NCBI RefSeq assembly: GCF_018129025.1
Contig: NZ_JAAEDI010000022.1
Coordinates: forward strand, 45,146 to 109,145
Reading direction: 5' to 3'
From: Neoroseomonas terrae
Lineage (GTDB): Bacteria; Pseudomonadota; Alphaproteobacteria; Acetobacterales; Acetobacteraceae
DNA: 64,000 bases
Below the pieces are notes generated by a model that worked only from the letters and a program-made list of their open reading frames with translations, did not search any database and was not told the DNA's origin. Both the position numbers and the translations under genes were made by a program. Shown in pieces: positions 9,336 through 17,232 of this stretch (position 1 is the first letter of the stretch; each line of letters opens with the position of its first letter).

Positions 9336-10593
9336 GGCGCAGCGCCTCCACCGGATCGAGCCGCGCCGCGCGCCAGCTCGGGAAGATCGTCGCCACCAGC
9401 GACAGAAGGAAGCCGAGGCCGACGACCTGGATCACCTCCAGCGGGTCGACCACCGCCGGGATGCGGGTCAGGAAGTAGATCTCGGGGTCGAAGATGACGG
9501 TGCCGGTGGCACTCATCAGCCCCTGCCGGATGGTCTCCAGATTGGCGCAGACGAGCAGCCCGAGCCCGAGCCCCAGCACCGTGCCGACGCCGCCTACCGC
9601 TGCCCCGCACAGCAGGAATATGCGCAGCACCGCGCCCTGCCGCGCGCCCATGGTCCGCAGGATGGCGATGTCCTTCCCCTTGTCCTTCACCAGCATGATC
9701 AGGGAGGAGATGATGTTGAACGCCGCCACCACGATGATAAGCGTCAGGATCAGGAACATCACGTTCCGCTGCACCTGGACGATCTGGAAGAAGCCGCTGT
9801 TCGCCGTCTGCCAGTCGAGGATGCTGAGCGGCCGGCCGGCGAATTCCTGCCGGATCACCCGCGCTACGGGGCCGGCGGCGTCCGGGTTGGTCAGATGCAC
9901 CTCGATCTGGCTGACGAAGCCGCGACGCTGGAAGAACACCTGTGCGGCCTCGAGCGGCATGAAGACGAAGGCGGCATCGTATTCCTGCATGCCGACCTCG
10001 AAGATCGCGACCACGCGATAGGCGCGCAATCGCGGCACGGTGCCGAACACCGTGGTGCGCCCCTCCGGCGAGATGACAGTGACGCGGTCCCCCACCCCGA
10101 CATCGAGGCGCCGCGCCAACACCGTGCCGATCGCGATGGCGTCGTCCCCGGTGAACTCCGCGAGGCTGCCGGCCCGGATGTTGTCCGCGACGATCGGGCG
10201 CTGGCGGAGCTCGTCGGGAGCGACACCGCGCGCAAGGCCCCCGGCCGAAGCACCCGCATCCGTCGTCAGCAGCACCTGGCCTTCCAGCGTCGGCGTCGCC
10301 TGCGTGACCTGCGGCATGGTGCGGATGCGGGCGGCGATGGGCTCATAGTCGCGCAACAGCCCTTCCGCCGCCGAGATGCCGAGATTGCCGTTCAGCCCCA
10401 GGATTCGGGTCAGCAGTTCCTGGCGGAAGCCGCCCATCACCGACAGCACGACGATCAGCGTCGCGACGCCGAGCGCGATGCCGGCCAGCGAGAATCCTGC
10501 GATCAGGGACACCGCACGCTCACCCTTGCGCGCGCGGAGGTAGCGGGCCGCAACCATGCGTTCGAAGGCGCCGAACATGCCGGGCTCAGCCAT
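9328..10593 (-). CDS. lolE: Lipoprotein-releasing ABC transporter permease, second copy (LolE-like)
   Basis: Inner-membrane FtsX-type permease of 421 aa with the LolC/E layout: one N-terminal membrane segment ([25 protein letters not shown]), a large periplasmic domain, then three membrane segments, the first being [20 protein letters not shown] followed by the cytoplasmic coupling stretch [16 protein letters not shown]. The open frame begins at 10668, but homology to the neighbour begins at MFGAFER, so ATG 10593 ([12 protein letters not shown]) is used; it overlaps the upstream permease stop by 8 bp. It is a tandem paralogue of the next gene. Whether it corresponds functionally to E. coli LolE or LolC cannot be decided by eye, so the symbol is provisional. 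Confidence 0.87.
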   Translation of the reverse strand: MAEPGMFGAFERMVAARYLRARKGERAVSLIAGFSLAGIALGVATLIVVLSVMGGFRQELLTRILGLNGNLGISAAEGLLRDYEPIAARIRTMPQVTQATPTLEGQVLLTTDAGASAGGLARGVAPDELRQRPIVADNIRAGSLAEFTGDDAIAIGTVLARRLDVGVGDRVTVISPEGRTTVFGTVPRLRAYRVVAIFEVGMQEYDAAFVFMPLEAAQVFFQRRGFVSQIEVHLTNPDAAGPVARVIRQEFAGRPLSILDWQTANSGFFQIVQVQRNVMFLILTLIIVVAAFNIISSLIMLVKDKGKDIAILRTMGARQGAVLRIFLLCGAAVGGVGTVLGLGLGLLVCANLETIRQGLMSATGTVIFDPEIYFLTRIPAVVDPLEVIQVVGLGFLLSLVATIFPSWRAARLDPVEALRHE

Positions 10594-11842
10594 GCCGCAG
10601 CGCCTCGGCCGGGTCGATCCGCGCGGCGCGCCAGCTTGGCCACAGCGTCGCCAGCAGCGACAGGCCAAAGCCCATGGCCACGATCGTCGCCACTTCGCCC
10701 TGATCCACGACCGAGGGAAGCTGCATCAGGAAGCTCAGCTCGGCGGCGCCGAACAGCCCCGTTTCCTGCAGCCAGGCGAGGCCCCGCCGCAGTGCCGGGA
10801 AGTTGGTCGCGGCGCCGAGCCCGAGCCCGAAGCCGAGCAGGGTCCCGCCGCAGCCGATCGTCGCCCCGCACAGGATGAAGATGCGCAGCACCGCGCCGCG
10901 GCCCGCCCCCATGGTGCGCAGGATGGCGATGTCCCGCCCCTTGTCCTTCACCAGCATGGTCAGGGAGGAGATGATGTTGAACGCTGCCACCAGCACGATC
11001 AGCGTCAGGATCAGGAACATCACCTTCCGTTCCACGACCACCGCCGCATAGATGCTGCTGTTGGCCGCCTGCCAGTCTGCGATGCGCAGCGGCTGGCCGG
11101 CGAAGGCGCTGCGCACGGCGTTGGTGACAGCGCCGATGCGTGCGGGATCATCGACCAGGATCTCGACCTGGCTCACCGCCTCGCCCAGCCCGAACAGGGA
11201 TTGCGCGGTGGCGAGCGGTACGAAGATCGTCCGCCCGTCATATTCCGGCATGGCGAGGTCGAAGGTGGCCACCACCGTCATCGCGCGTTGCACGGGTGCC
11301 GCCGTGAAATTACCGCCGCGGGCCTGCGGCAGAAGCAGCGTGATGGTGTCGCCCGGCTGCACCCGCATCCGCGCGGCGAGCCGCCATCCCATCACGACGC
11401 TGTCCTCCGGCCCGAAGGCGTCCAGGCTGCCGAGCCGCAGCGCGCGCTGCATCGAGGGCCGGTCGCGCAGCGCTTCCGGCGGCAGGCCGCGCAGCTGCGC
11501 CGCCGAGGCCCCGCCGGCGGGCGTGGTCAGCAGCACCTGCCCTTCCACCGCCGGCGCTGCCTGTTCGATGCCGCCGATCCCGCGCAGCCGGTCGAGGATC
11601 GCCTGATAGCCTTCCAGCGCCCGGCCACGTTCCGGCTGAATGGTCAGGTGACCATTCAGCCCGATGATCCGGTTCATCAGATCCTGCCGGAAGCCGTTCA
11701 TCACCGAAGTCACGATGATCAGCGTCGCGACGCCGAGCGTGATGCCCACCAGCGAGAACAGCGCCGTCACCGAGACGAAGCGTTCCCCCTTGCGCGCCCG
11801 TAGGTAGCGGAAGGCGACGGCGCGCTCGAAGGCCCCGAACAT
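10586..11842 (-). CDS. lolC: Lipoprotein-releasing ABC transporter permease, first copy (LolC-like)
   Basis: FtsX-type permease of 418 aa, also starting MFGAFER, with one N-terminal membrane helix (VSVTALFSLVGITLGVATLIIVTSV), a periplasmic domain containing the LNGHLT(I) stretch near residue 60, and three C-terminal helices with [18 protein letters not shown] between. It shares this architecture and long near-identical stretches with the downstream paralogue, also at DNA level (around 9650-9735 versus 10905-10990). It lies 8 bp downstream of proS and overlaps its paralogue, giving a proS-lolC-lolE-lolD unit. Start ATG 11842 fits the paralogue alignment. Confidence 0.88.
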   Translation of the reverse strand: MFGAFERAVAFRYLRARKGERFVSVTALFSLVGITLGVATLIIVTSVMNGFRQDLMNRIIGLNGHLTIQPERGRALEGYQAILDRLRGIGGIEQAAPAVEGQVLLTTPAGGASAAQLRGLPPEALRDRPSMQRALRLGSLDAFGPEDSVVMGWRLAARMRVQPGDTITLLLPQARGGNFTAAPVQRAMTVVATFDLAMPEYDGRTIFVPLATAQSLFGLGEAVSQVEILVDDPARIGAVTNAVRSAFAGQPLRIADWQAANSSIYAAVVVERKVMFLILTLIVLVAAFNIISSLTMLVKDKGRDIAILRTMGAGRGAVLRIFILCGATIGCGGTLLGFGLGLGAATNFPALRRGLAWLQETGLFGAAELSFLMQLPSVVDQGEVATIVAMGFGLSLLATLWPSWRAARIDPAEALRHG

Positions 11843-11850
11843 GCGCCGGC

Positions 11851-13167
11851 TCAGCCGCCGCGGATCTTCGCGATCGCGTCCTCGGGCGAAACCTCCGCAC
11901 GCTCGCCGGTGGCGCGGCGCTTGAGTTCGACCTTGCCGGCGGCCGCACCACGCGGGCCGACGATGGCCTGCCAGGGGAAGCCCATCAGATCGGCATCGGC
12001 GAATTTCTCGCCGGCCCGCGCGTTGCGATCGTCATAGACGGCCTGGTCGCCGAGGGCCGCATAAAGGCTCTCGCACATCGCATCCGTTCCCGCGTCACCG
12101 ACGCGCAGGTTGAGGACGGCCGCCGCCCACGGCGCGACGGAATCCGGCCATTTGATGCCCGCCTCGTCGTGGTTCGCCTCGATCAGCGCGCCGACCAGGC
12201 GGGAGACGCCGATGCCGTAGGACCCCATCTCCGGCGTCACCGTCGTCCCGTCCGGCCCGGCCAACGTCAGCCCCAGCGGTGCCGCATACTTGGTGCCGAA
12301 GAAGAAGATGTGGCCGACCTCGATGCCACGCCCTTCGCGGCGGCGCTCGGCCGGGACCTGGTCCCAGGCCGCCGTGTCGTGCATCTCGTCGGTGGCGGCG
12401 TAGTTGGTCGTCACGCGTTCGAAGAACGCCTTCAGCCCGCCCACATCGTCGGTCGAGACATCGGCCTTCGCCCAGTCCGTGCTCTCATAGGCCGCGTCGT
12501 AGAACACGCCGCTCTCGCCGGTCTCGGCGAGAATGATGAACTCGTGGCTCAGATCGCCGCCAATCGGCCCCGTATCGGCGCGCATCGGCACCGCGGTCAG
12601 ACCCATGCGCTGGAAGGTCCGGAGGTAGGCCAGGAACATCTGGCGGTAGGAATGCTCGGCCCCGGCCTTGTCGAGGTCGAAGGAATAGGCGTCCTTCATC
12701 AGGAATTCGCGCCCGCGCATCACGCCGAAGCGGGGCCGCACCTCATCCCGGAACTTCCATTGGATGTGATAGAGGTTGCGCGGCAGGTCGCGATACGACT
12801 TCGCGTAGGTCTTGAAGATGTCGGTGACCACTTCCTCGTTGGTCGGGCCGAACAGCATCTCCCGCTCATGCCGGTCGGTGATGCGCAGCATCTCCTTGCC
12901 GTAATCCTCATAGCGGCCGGATGCGCGCCAGAGCTCGGCCGACTGGATGGTCGGCATCAGGATCTCCTGCGCGCCGGCGCGGTCCTGCTCCTCCCGTACG
13001 ATCTGCTCGACATTGCGCAGCACGCGCAGGCCCGCCGGCAGCCAGGCATAGATGCCTGCGGCGGTCTGCCGGACCAGGCCGGCGCGCAGCATCAGGCGGT
13101 GGGAAGCGATCTGCGCCTCGGCGGGCGTTTCTTTCAGTGTCGGCAGGAAGGCGCGGGAGAGGCGCAC
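11851..13167 (-). CDS. proS: Prolyl-tRNA synthetase, short alphaproteobacterial type
   Basis: Class II aminoacyl-tRNA synthetase charging tRNA-Pro; 438 aa from the GTG at 13167, the usual size of the alphaproteobacterial form that lacks the editing insertion found in E. coli ProRS. It begins [31 protein letters not shown]; motif 2 is in [32 protein letters not shown]; motif 3 includes [16 protein letters not shown]. The frame is open to 13266, but GTG 13167 has AAAGGA just upstream and matches the family N-terminus. The 427 bp upstream contain no gene for protein but hold an sRNA-like locus and terminators. Confidence 0.96.
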   Translation of the reverse strand: MRLSRAFLPTLKETPAEAQIASHRLMLRAGLVRQTAAGIYAWLPAGLRVLRNVEQIVREEQDRAGAQEILMPTIQSAELWRASGRYEDYGKEMLRITDRHEREMLFGPTNEEVVTDIFKTYAKSYRDLPRNLYHIQWKFRDEVRPRFGVMRGREFLMKDAYSFDLDKAGAEHSYRQMFLAYLRTFQRMGLTAVPMRADTGPIGGDLSHEFIILAETGESGVFYDAAYESTDWAKADVSTDDVGGLKAFFERVTTNYAATDEMHDTAAWDQVPAERRREGRGIEVGHIFFFGTKYAAPLGLTLAGPDGTTVTPEMGSYGIGVSRLVGALIEANHDEAGIKWPDSVAPWAAAVLNLRVGDAGTDAMCESLYAALGDQAVYDDRNARAGEKFADADLMGFPWQAIVGPRGAAAGKVELKRRATGERAEVSPEDAIAKIRGG

Positions 13168-13373
13168 GGTCAGTCCTTTGCGGCGTTCGTCGGCGGAACC
13201 TACTGGCCCCGACGCCGAGCCGGAAGGCCCCCGCCGCATGCTCCGCCGCGATGCATGCGAACTCACAAAGCGTTTAAGAATGCTGCAACTGCGAAGCGCG
13301 GCGCGACAGAAAAATACGTGAAAGCGACGCCGGGTTGCGGTTTATGCTTGCGGGCGGATTTCGTGACGCCCTA

Positions 13374-13409
13374 GAAAAAGAAAGGGCCGCGCCCCGAAGG
13401 TCGCGGCCC
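13374..13409 (-). terminator. Rho-independent terminator of the sRNA
   Basis: Minus-strand stem GGGCCGCG/CGCGGCCC (13402-13409 with 13384-13391), 10-nt loop, followed immediately by TTTCTTTTTC. It ends the sRNA transcript and insulates proS. Confidence 0.8.
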
Positions 13410-13465
13410 AAGTTTAGGGAGGAAACGCCAGTCACACGGCAGGAAGAGAACCAATCTCTTCCTGA
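13375..13465 (-). ncRNA. Candidate alpha-r8/MmgR-like small RNA
   Basis: On the minus strand a perfect 8-bp hairpin (arms 13456-13463 and 13441-13448, AGGAAGAG/CTCTTCCT) is followed by a single-stranded region holding TTTCCTCCCT (13425-13416), then a GC-rich 8-bp terminator hairpin (GGGCCGCG/CGCGGCCC) and a T-rich tail. From memory, the exact decamer UUUCCUCCCU in an exposed loop ahead of a GC-rich terminator is the hallmark of the alpha-r8 sRNAs, including S. meliloti MmgR, which affects polyhydroxybutyrate storage. The decamer is complementary to a Shine-Dalgarno, so targets would be ribosome-binding sites. A TATTCT -10-like hexamer is at 13508-13503; the 5' end is uncertain by some 30 nt. 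The location between DUF1467 and proS, in its own intergenic space, fits an independent transcript. Confidence 0.6.
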
Positions 13466-13514
13466 GAAGAAGAATGGCCCCACACGGCCCTGGCGACAAC
13501 GAAGAATACCGCAG

Positions 13515-13552
13515 CGCAGGATGAAAAAAGCGGCGTTGAACCGCATCCTGCG
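13515..13552 (-). terminator. Nested terminator downstream of the nuo-rnj-DUF1467 unit
   Basis: Reading the minus strand, a short GCGG/CCGC hairpin is followed by six T (13529-13524), as expected for an intrinsic terminator 43 bp after the DUF1467 stop. A second 9-bp stem, CGCAGGATG with CATCCTGCG (13544-13552 with 13515-13523), encloses this hairpin and its T-run. The two stems share one base (13544). Confidence 0.6.
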
Positions 13553-13594
13553 TAAAAGCGGAGCAGACCGGCGAGCAGACTGCTTCATCAGTGA

Positions 13595-13858
13595 TCAGGG
13601 CCCAGGCATCGACCACGGGCCGGAGCGGAAGGACAGCCACTCGCTCTCCACGACCGCCCAGATCCCCAGCCAGACGATTCCGGACACCACCGTCGTTGCG
13701 ATCAACTTGCGCAGCAAATGCGGCGCGGTGGGCGCACCGCGCCAGCCGCCCGCCGCCGGATCGCCCTCGACATCAGGGCGCACGCCGATGGGCAGGATGG
13801 CGAACAGCACCGTCCACCAAGCCAGCAGATAGACGACGGTGCCGGTGAACCAGGTCAT
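13595..13858 (-). CDS. DUF1467 family small membrane protein
   Basis: An 87-aa inner-membrane protein with two predicted helices (TWFTGTVVYLLAWWTVLFAILPIGV at the N-terminus and a second around LIATTVVSGIVWLGIWAV). The segment between them is short and polar. DUF1467 proteins of unknown function are common next to proS or rnj in Alphaproteobacteria, and the gene is found here between them. Start ATG 13858 is chosen because the first helix begins there and AAGGA precedes it; the open frame reaches 13933. A degenerate copy of the extragenic repeat described at 42542 lies just upstream (13898-13968). Confidence 0.85.
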   Translation of the reverse strand: MTWFTGTVVYLLAWWTVLFAILPIGVRPDVEGDPAAGGWRGAPTAPHLLRKLIATTVVSGIVWLGIWAVVESEWLSFRSGPWSMPGP

Positions 13859-13897
13859 GCTGGGCAGTTCCTTACATCCGTCATGAGTGACCCGGCA

Positions 13898-13968
13898 GGA
13901 GCTTCGTCCCCCTCCGGATCTGTCACCCTCCAAAGGCCAAACAGCCCTTGGAAACCACTACATGGTGC
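13898..13968 (-). repeat. Degenerate copy of the GCACCA...CTCTCC extragenic repeat
   Basis: Read on the minus strand from 13968: GCACCATGTAGTGGTTTCCA then AGGGCTGTTTGGCCTTTGGAGGG, aligning base for base with the intact copy at 42731 (GCACCAGGTATTGGTTTCCA then AAGGCCCTTCGGCCTTTGGCGGG). The second half, which should be a GGAGAGGGGC hairpin, has decayed to GGAGGGGGACGAAGCTCC. It lies between rnj and DUF1467. Confidence 0.65.
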
Positions 13969-14026
13969 CGGGCGCCGCAGCCCGCCCTTGGTTGATGCGG
14001 CGCTCATGCCCGGCGTGCGTCTGCCA

Positions 14027-15673
14027 TCACACCCGCAGCAAGTGCACCTCGACCATCGGTCGCTTCCGCAGCCGCTTGCCGACGGCCTTGCGCAGCACCG
14101 AACGCGCGGCCTCACGCAGCTGATCGTCCTCCCGCTTCAACGCCGCCGGCAGGTCGGCCAGGGCCCGTCGGAACTCCGCGGCGACGATCGCCGGCTCGGC
14201 ATCGCCGGGCTCGAACAGGCCGGGTGCGGAAATCTGCGGCTCGCCGAGCACGCGCCCCTGCGCGTCGACGGCAAGTGAGGCCACCACCATGCCGTTGAAC
14301 ATCATCCGACGGCGGGCAGCGATCAGCGCACCGTCGATCGGCAGCAGTCGGTCGCCATCCACGGCGAGTCGCCCGGTCGGCACGCCTTCGACCACCTCCG
14401 GGCGGTTGCCCGACAGGCGCAGCACGTCCCCGTCCTCGATCAGGAAGGGCGTCGCGCCGCCATCGCGCGCAAGGGCGCCATGCTCCTGCATGTGCCGCCA
14501 CTCGCCATGCACCGGCACGGCATAGCGCGGCTTCACCAGCGCATAGAGCCGCTTCAATTCGTCTCGCGCCGGATGGCCGGAGACGTGGACCATGTGGTCC
14601 TCATCGGTCATCACCTTGCAGCCGCGCCGCGCCAACCCGTCCTGCACGCGCTGGATCGCCTGCTCATTCCCCGGAATGCGACGGGAGGAGAAGATGACGG
14701 TATCCCCCTCCCCCAGCGCGATGTCGGGATGCGTGTCCTCGGCGATCTTCGCCATGGCCGAACGCGGCTCACCCTGGCTGCCCGTGCAGATCAGCAGCAG
14801 TTCCTCATCCGGGATGTAGCCGGCATCCTCCTGCGGCACGAAGGGCGGGATGGACTTCAGGTACCCGCAATCGCGCGCCGCGGTCTCGATATTGCGCAGC
14901 GACCGGCCGAACAGCGCGACCTGCCGCCCCGCCGCCTTGCCCGCGAGCGCGATCGATTCCAGCCGCGCGACGTTCGAGGCGAAGCCCGTTACCGCCACGC
15001 GGCCGCTCATGCCGCGGATCAGCGCGGCCAGGTTCCGCCGCACCTCGGATTCGCTGCCCGAATGCCCCTCCACCATGGCGTTGGTCGAATCGCAGACCAT
15101 GGCGAGCACGCCTTCCTCGCCGAGCTTCGCGAAGGCGTCCTCATCCGTGCGCGGCCCGATCAGCGGATCTGGGTCGAGCTTCCAGTCGCCGGTGTGCAGC
15201 ACCGTGCCGTGCCGGGTGCGTAGGACCAGCGCCTGCGCTTCCGGAATGGAATGCGTCACCGGCAGGAATTCGCAGTCGAAGGGGCCCAGCCGGAAGCGCG
15301 TACGCGGCAGTGTCACCTCGAGAGGCACCTCCTGCAGCATCCCGGCCTCGGTCAGCTTGCGCGTGAGCACGGCCGCAGCGAAGGGCGTCGCGAAGATCCT
15401 GCAGCGGAACTGCCGCCACAGATGCACGACCGCGCCGATGTGGTCCTCATGCGCGTGGGTGATGACCAGTCCCAGCAGCCGGTCGCGCCGCTCCGCGAGC
15501 CAGGCGGGGTCCGGCACCATCACATCCACTTCGGGGTTGTCGTGGCCGGCAAAGCCCAGGCCGCAATCGACGGCCAGCAGCGCGTCGTCGCAGCGATAGA
15601 CATTGAGATTCATGCCAATCTCGCCGGTTCCGCCCAGCGGAAGAAAGGCGAGGTCGCCGGTTGCGGCGTTCAT
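14027..15673 (-). CDS. rnj: Ribonuclease J
   Basis: Metallo-beta-lactamase/beta-CASP ribonuclease of 548 aa acting in mRNA decay and rRNA maturation. The zinc motif HAHEDH is at 73-78 (THAHEDHIGAVVHLW), preceded by LPLGGTGEIGMN, the standard RNase J opening; later motifs include VTHSIPEAQALVL, HTGDWKLD, and VSGHPARDELKRLYALVKPRYAVPVHGEWRHM. Start ATG 15673 gives the family N-terminus. It lies 5 bp downstream of coaX, probably in the same transcript as birA and the nuo genes. Its length and beta-CASP domain rule out a small MBL hydrolase. Confidence 0.95.
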   Translation of the reverse strand: MNAATGDLAFLPLGGTGEIGMNLNVYRCDDALLAVDCGLGFAGHDNPEVDVMVPDPAWLAERRDRLLGLVITHAHEDHIGAVVHLWRQFRCRIFATPFAAAVLTRKLTEAGMLQEVPLEVTLPRTRFRLGPFDCEFLPVTHSIPEAQALVLRTRHGTVLHTGDWKLDPDPLIGPRTDEDAFAKLGEEGVLAMVCDSTNAMVEGHSGSESEVRRNLAALIRGMSGRVAVTGFASNVARLESIALAGKAAGRQVALFGRSLRNIETAARDCGYLKSIPPFVPQEDAGYIPDEELLLICTGSQGEPRSAMAKIAEDTHPDIALGEGDTVIFSSRRIPGNEQAIQRVQDGLARRGCKVMTDEDHMVHVSGHPARDELKRLYALVKPRYAVPVHGEWRHMQEHGALARDGGATPFLIEDGDVLRLSGNRPEVVEGVPTGRLAVDGDRLLPIDGALIAARRRMMFNGMVVASLAVDAQGRVLGEPQISAPGLFEPGDAEPAIVAAEFRRALADLPAALKREDDQLREAARSVLRKAVGKRLRKRPMVEVHLLRV

Positions 15674-15678
15674 CGTGT

Positions 15679-16497
15679 TCAGTCGGAATCCGATCGGAGG
15701 GGGTCGCGCAGGGCGCTGTGGTGGAAGACGGGAACCGGGTTGCGGTCCGCAAGCAGGCGCAGACCCTCAAGCGTGATGTCGGGGTCGGTCTTCTCGATGA
15801 CAAGGGTGCCTTCGGCAAACAGCGGTGCGAGGCCGCCGGTCGCGATCACCTTGAGCGGGCGGCCGTATTCCGCCTTGATCCGCGCCACCAGCCCCTCGAT
15901 CAGCCCGACATAGCCCCAATAGATGCCGGACTGCATCGCCGGCACGGTCGACCGCCCGATCACCGATTGCGGCCGGCCGATGCCGATGCGCGGCAGCCGG
16001 GCGGCGGCCTTGTGCAGCGCCTCGATCGACAGGTTGATGCCGGGGCAGATGACACCACCCAGATAGGCGCCGTCCTCATCCACCACGTCGAAGGTGGTCG
16101 CCGTGCCGAAGTCGATGACCATCAGCGGCCCGCGGTAATGATGATGCGCGGCGAGCGAGTTCAACAGACGGTCCGCGCCGACTTCATTCGGCTGATCGAC
16201 GCGGATGTCGAAGCCCCAGTTCAACGGCGCGCGGGCGATCAGCGGTTCCGTGTCGAACCAGTCGCGGCAGAGCCGGCGAAGGTTGTACAGCGCCGCCGGC
16301 ACGACGGTGCCGATCACGCAGCGGGTGATGTCGTTGGCGTTCACCCCGGCATGCTGGAACAGCGCGAGCAGCCATACCGCGTACTCGTCGGATGTACGAT
16401 CGGCGCGGGTCGCGATGCGCCAGCGCCCGCGCCATTCCTTCCCGTCATGGACGGCGAAGACGACATTCGTATTGCCGGCGTCGATGGCGAGAAGCAT
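15679..16497 (-). CDS. coaX: Type III pantothenate kinase
   Basis: First enzyme of coenzyme A synthesis, phosphorylating pantothenate; 272 aa of the ASKHA fold. Visible are the phosphate-1 motif [11 protein letters not shown] at 6-16, [15 protein letters not shown], and [27 protein letters not shown]. It begins three bases after the birA stop, so it is very likely cotranscribed with birA and nuo. No coaA (type I) is in the window. ATG 16497 is the only sensible start. Confidence 0.95.
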   Translation of the reverse strand: MLLAIDAGNTNVVFAVHDGKEWRGRWRIATRADRTSDEYAVWLLALFQHAGVNANDITRCVIGTVVPAALYNLRRLCRDWFDTEPLIARAPLNWGFDIRVDQPNEVGADRLLNSLAAHHHYRGPLMVIDFGTATTFDVVDEDGAYLGGVICPGINLSIEALHKAAARLPRIGIGRPQSVIGRSTVPAMQSGIYWGYVGLIEGLVARIKAEYGRPLKVIATGGLAPLFAEGTLVIEKTDPDITLEGLRLLADRNPVPVFHHSALRDPLRSDSD

Positions 16498-16500
16498 GTC

Positions 16501-17232
16501 TCAGGCGACCTCTCCCGAGGCGAGCGACTGCACGCGCCCGCCAGTGTCGATCAGCAGGCTGCCATCATCGGCGAGGCCCGCGAAGCGGCCGGCTATCTCG
16601 GCGCCCCGGCGGCGGATGGCAAGATGGGCGCCGGGTGCCGGTCCGCGGGCCAGCCACGCCGCCCGGATTGGCGCGAAGCCCTCGGCCTGGCGCTGCCGTC
16701 GCCGGTGGTCGATCGCTTCGAGCAGCGAGACGGCGAATTCCTCCGGCACCGGCGGCACGATGCCCATGGCCGCGAGCGAAGCCGTGGCGCGCCCCGGCAC
16801 TTCCGGCGCCCGAGCGAGGTTCACGCCGATGCCGATGCAGACCCAGCCGAGCCCCCCTGCCCCGTCGGCGCCGGTTTCGGCCAGGATGCCGGCCGCCTTG
16901 GCGCCCCCGAGCATCAGGTCGTTCGGCCATTTCAGGGATAGCAGGTTCGGGTCCGGCAGCAGCGGCAGCAGCGCATCCGCAAGCGCCACCGCCGCGACGA
17001 ACCCCCATTGCGGCGCCAGCCGGAGCGGTTCCGTCGGTCGCAGCAGCACGGACAGGTGCAGGTTGCCCGAAGGCCCTTCCCAGACCCGCCCCTGCGTGCC
17101 GCGCCCCGCCGTCTGCTGGCGGGCGAGCACCGCGAGGCCCTCCGGCTCACCCGTCTCGGCAAGCCGGATCACCAGGTCCGAGGTGCTCGGCAGCGCCTCA
17201 TGAACCTGGAGCCGGAACGCCGCCGGCGTCAC
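16501..17232 (-). CDS. birA: Biotin-[acetyl-CoA-carboxylase] ligase, monofunctional
   Basis: Biotin protein ligase of 243 aa that attaches biotin to AccB. Catalytic-domain motifs are present: STSD near residue 16, QQTAGRGTQGRVWEGPSGNLHLSVLLRP, and KWPNDLMLGGAKAAGILAE. There is no N-terminal helix-turn-helix, so it is the non-repressor class. The start is the GTG at 17232, which overlaps the nuoN stop as GTGA; the much longer open frame to 17862 is read-through antisense to nothing real but simply nuoN sequence out of frame. Placement after nuoN is the common alphaproteobacterial order. Confidence 0.93.
   Translation of the reverse strand: MTPAAFRLQVHEALPSTSDLVIRLAETGEPEGLAVLARQQTAGRGTQGRVWEGPSGNLHLSVLLRPTEPLRLAPQWGFVAAVALADALLPLLPDPNLLSLKWPNDLMLGGAKAAGILAETGADGAGGLGWVCIGIGVNLARAPEVPGRATASLAAMGIVPPVPEEFAVSLLEAIDHRRRQRQAEGFAPIRAAWLARGPAPGAHLAIRRRGAEIAGRFAGLADDGSLLIDTGGRVQSLASGEVA

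Noticed and set aside
13335..13832. 165-aa plus-strand frame over the sRNA locus and DUF1467
   Set aside because: No domain, overlaps two terminators and the sRNA core, and runs antisense to DUF1467.
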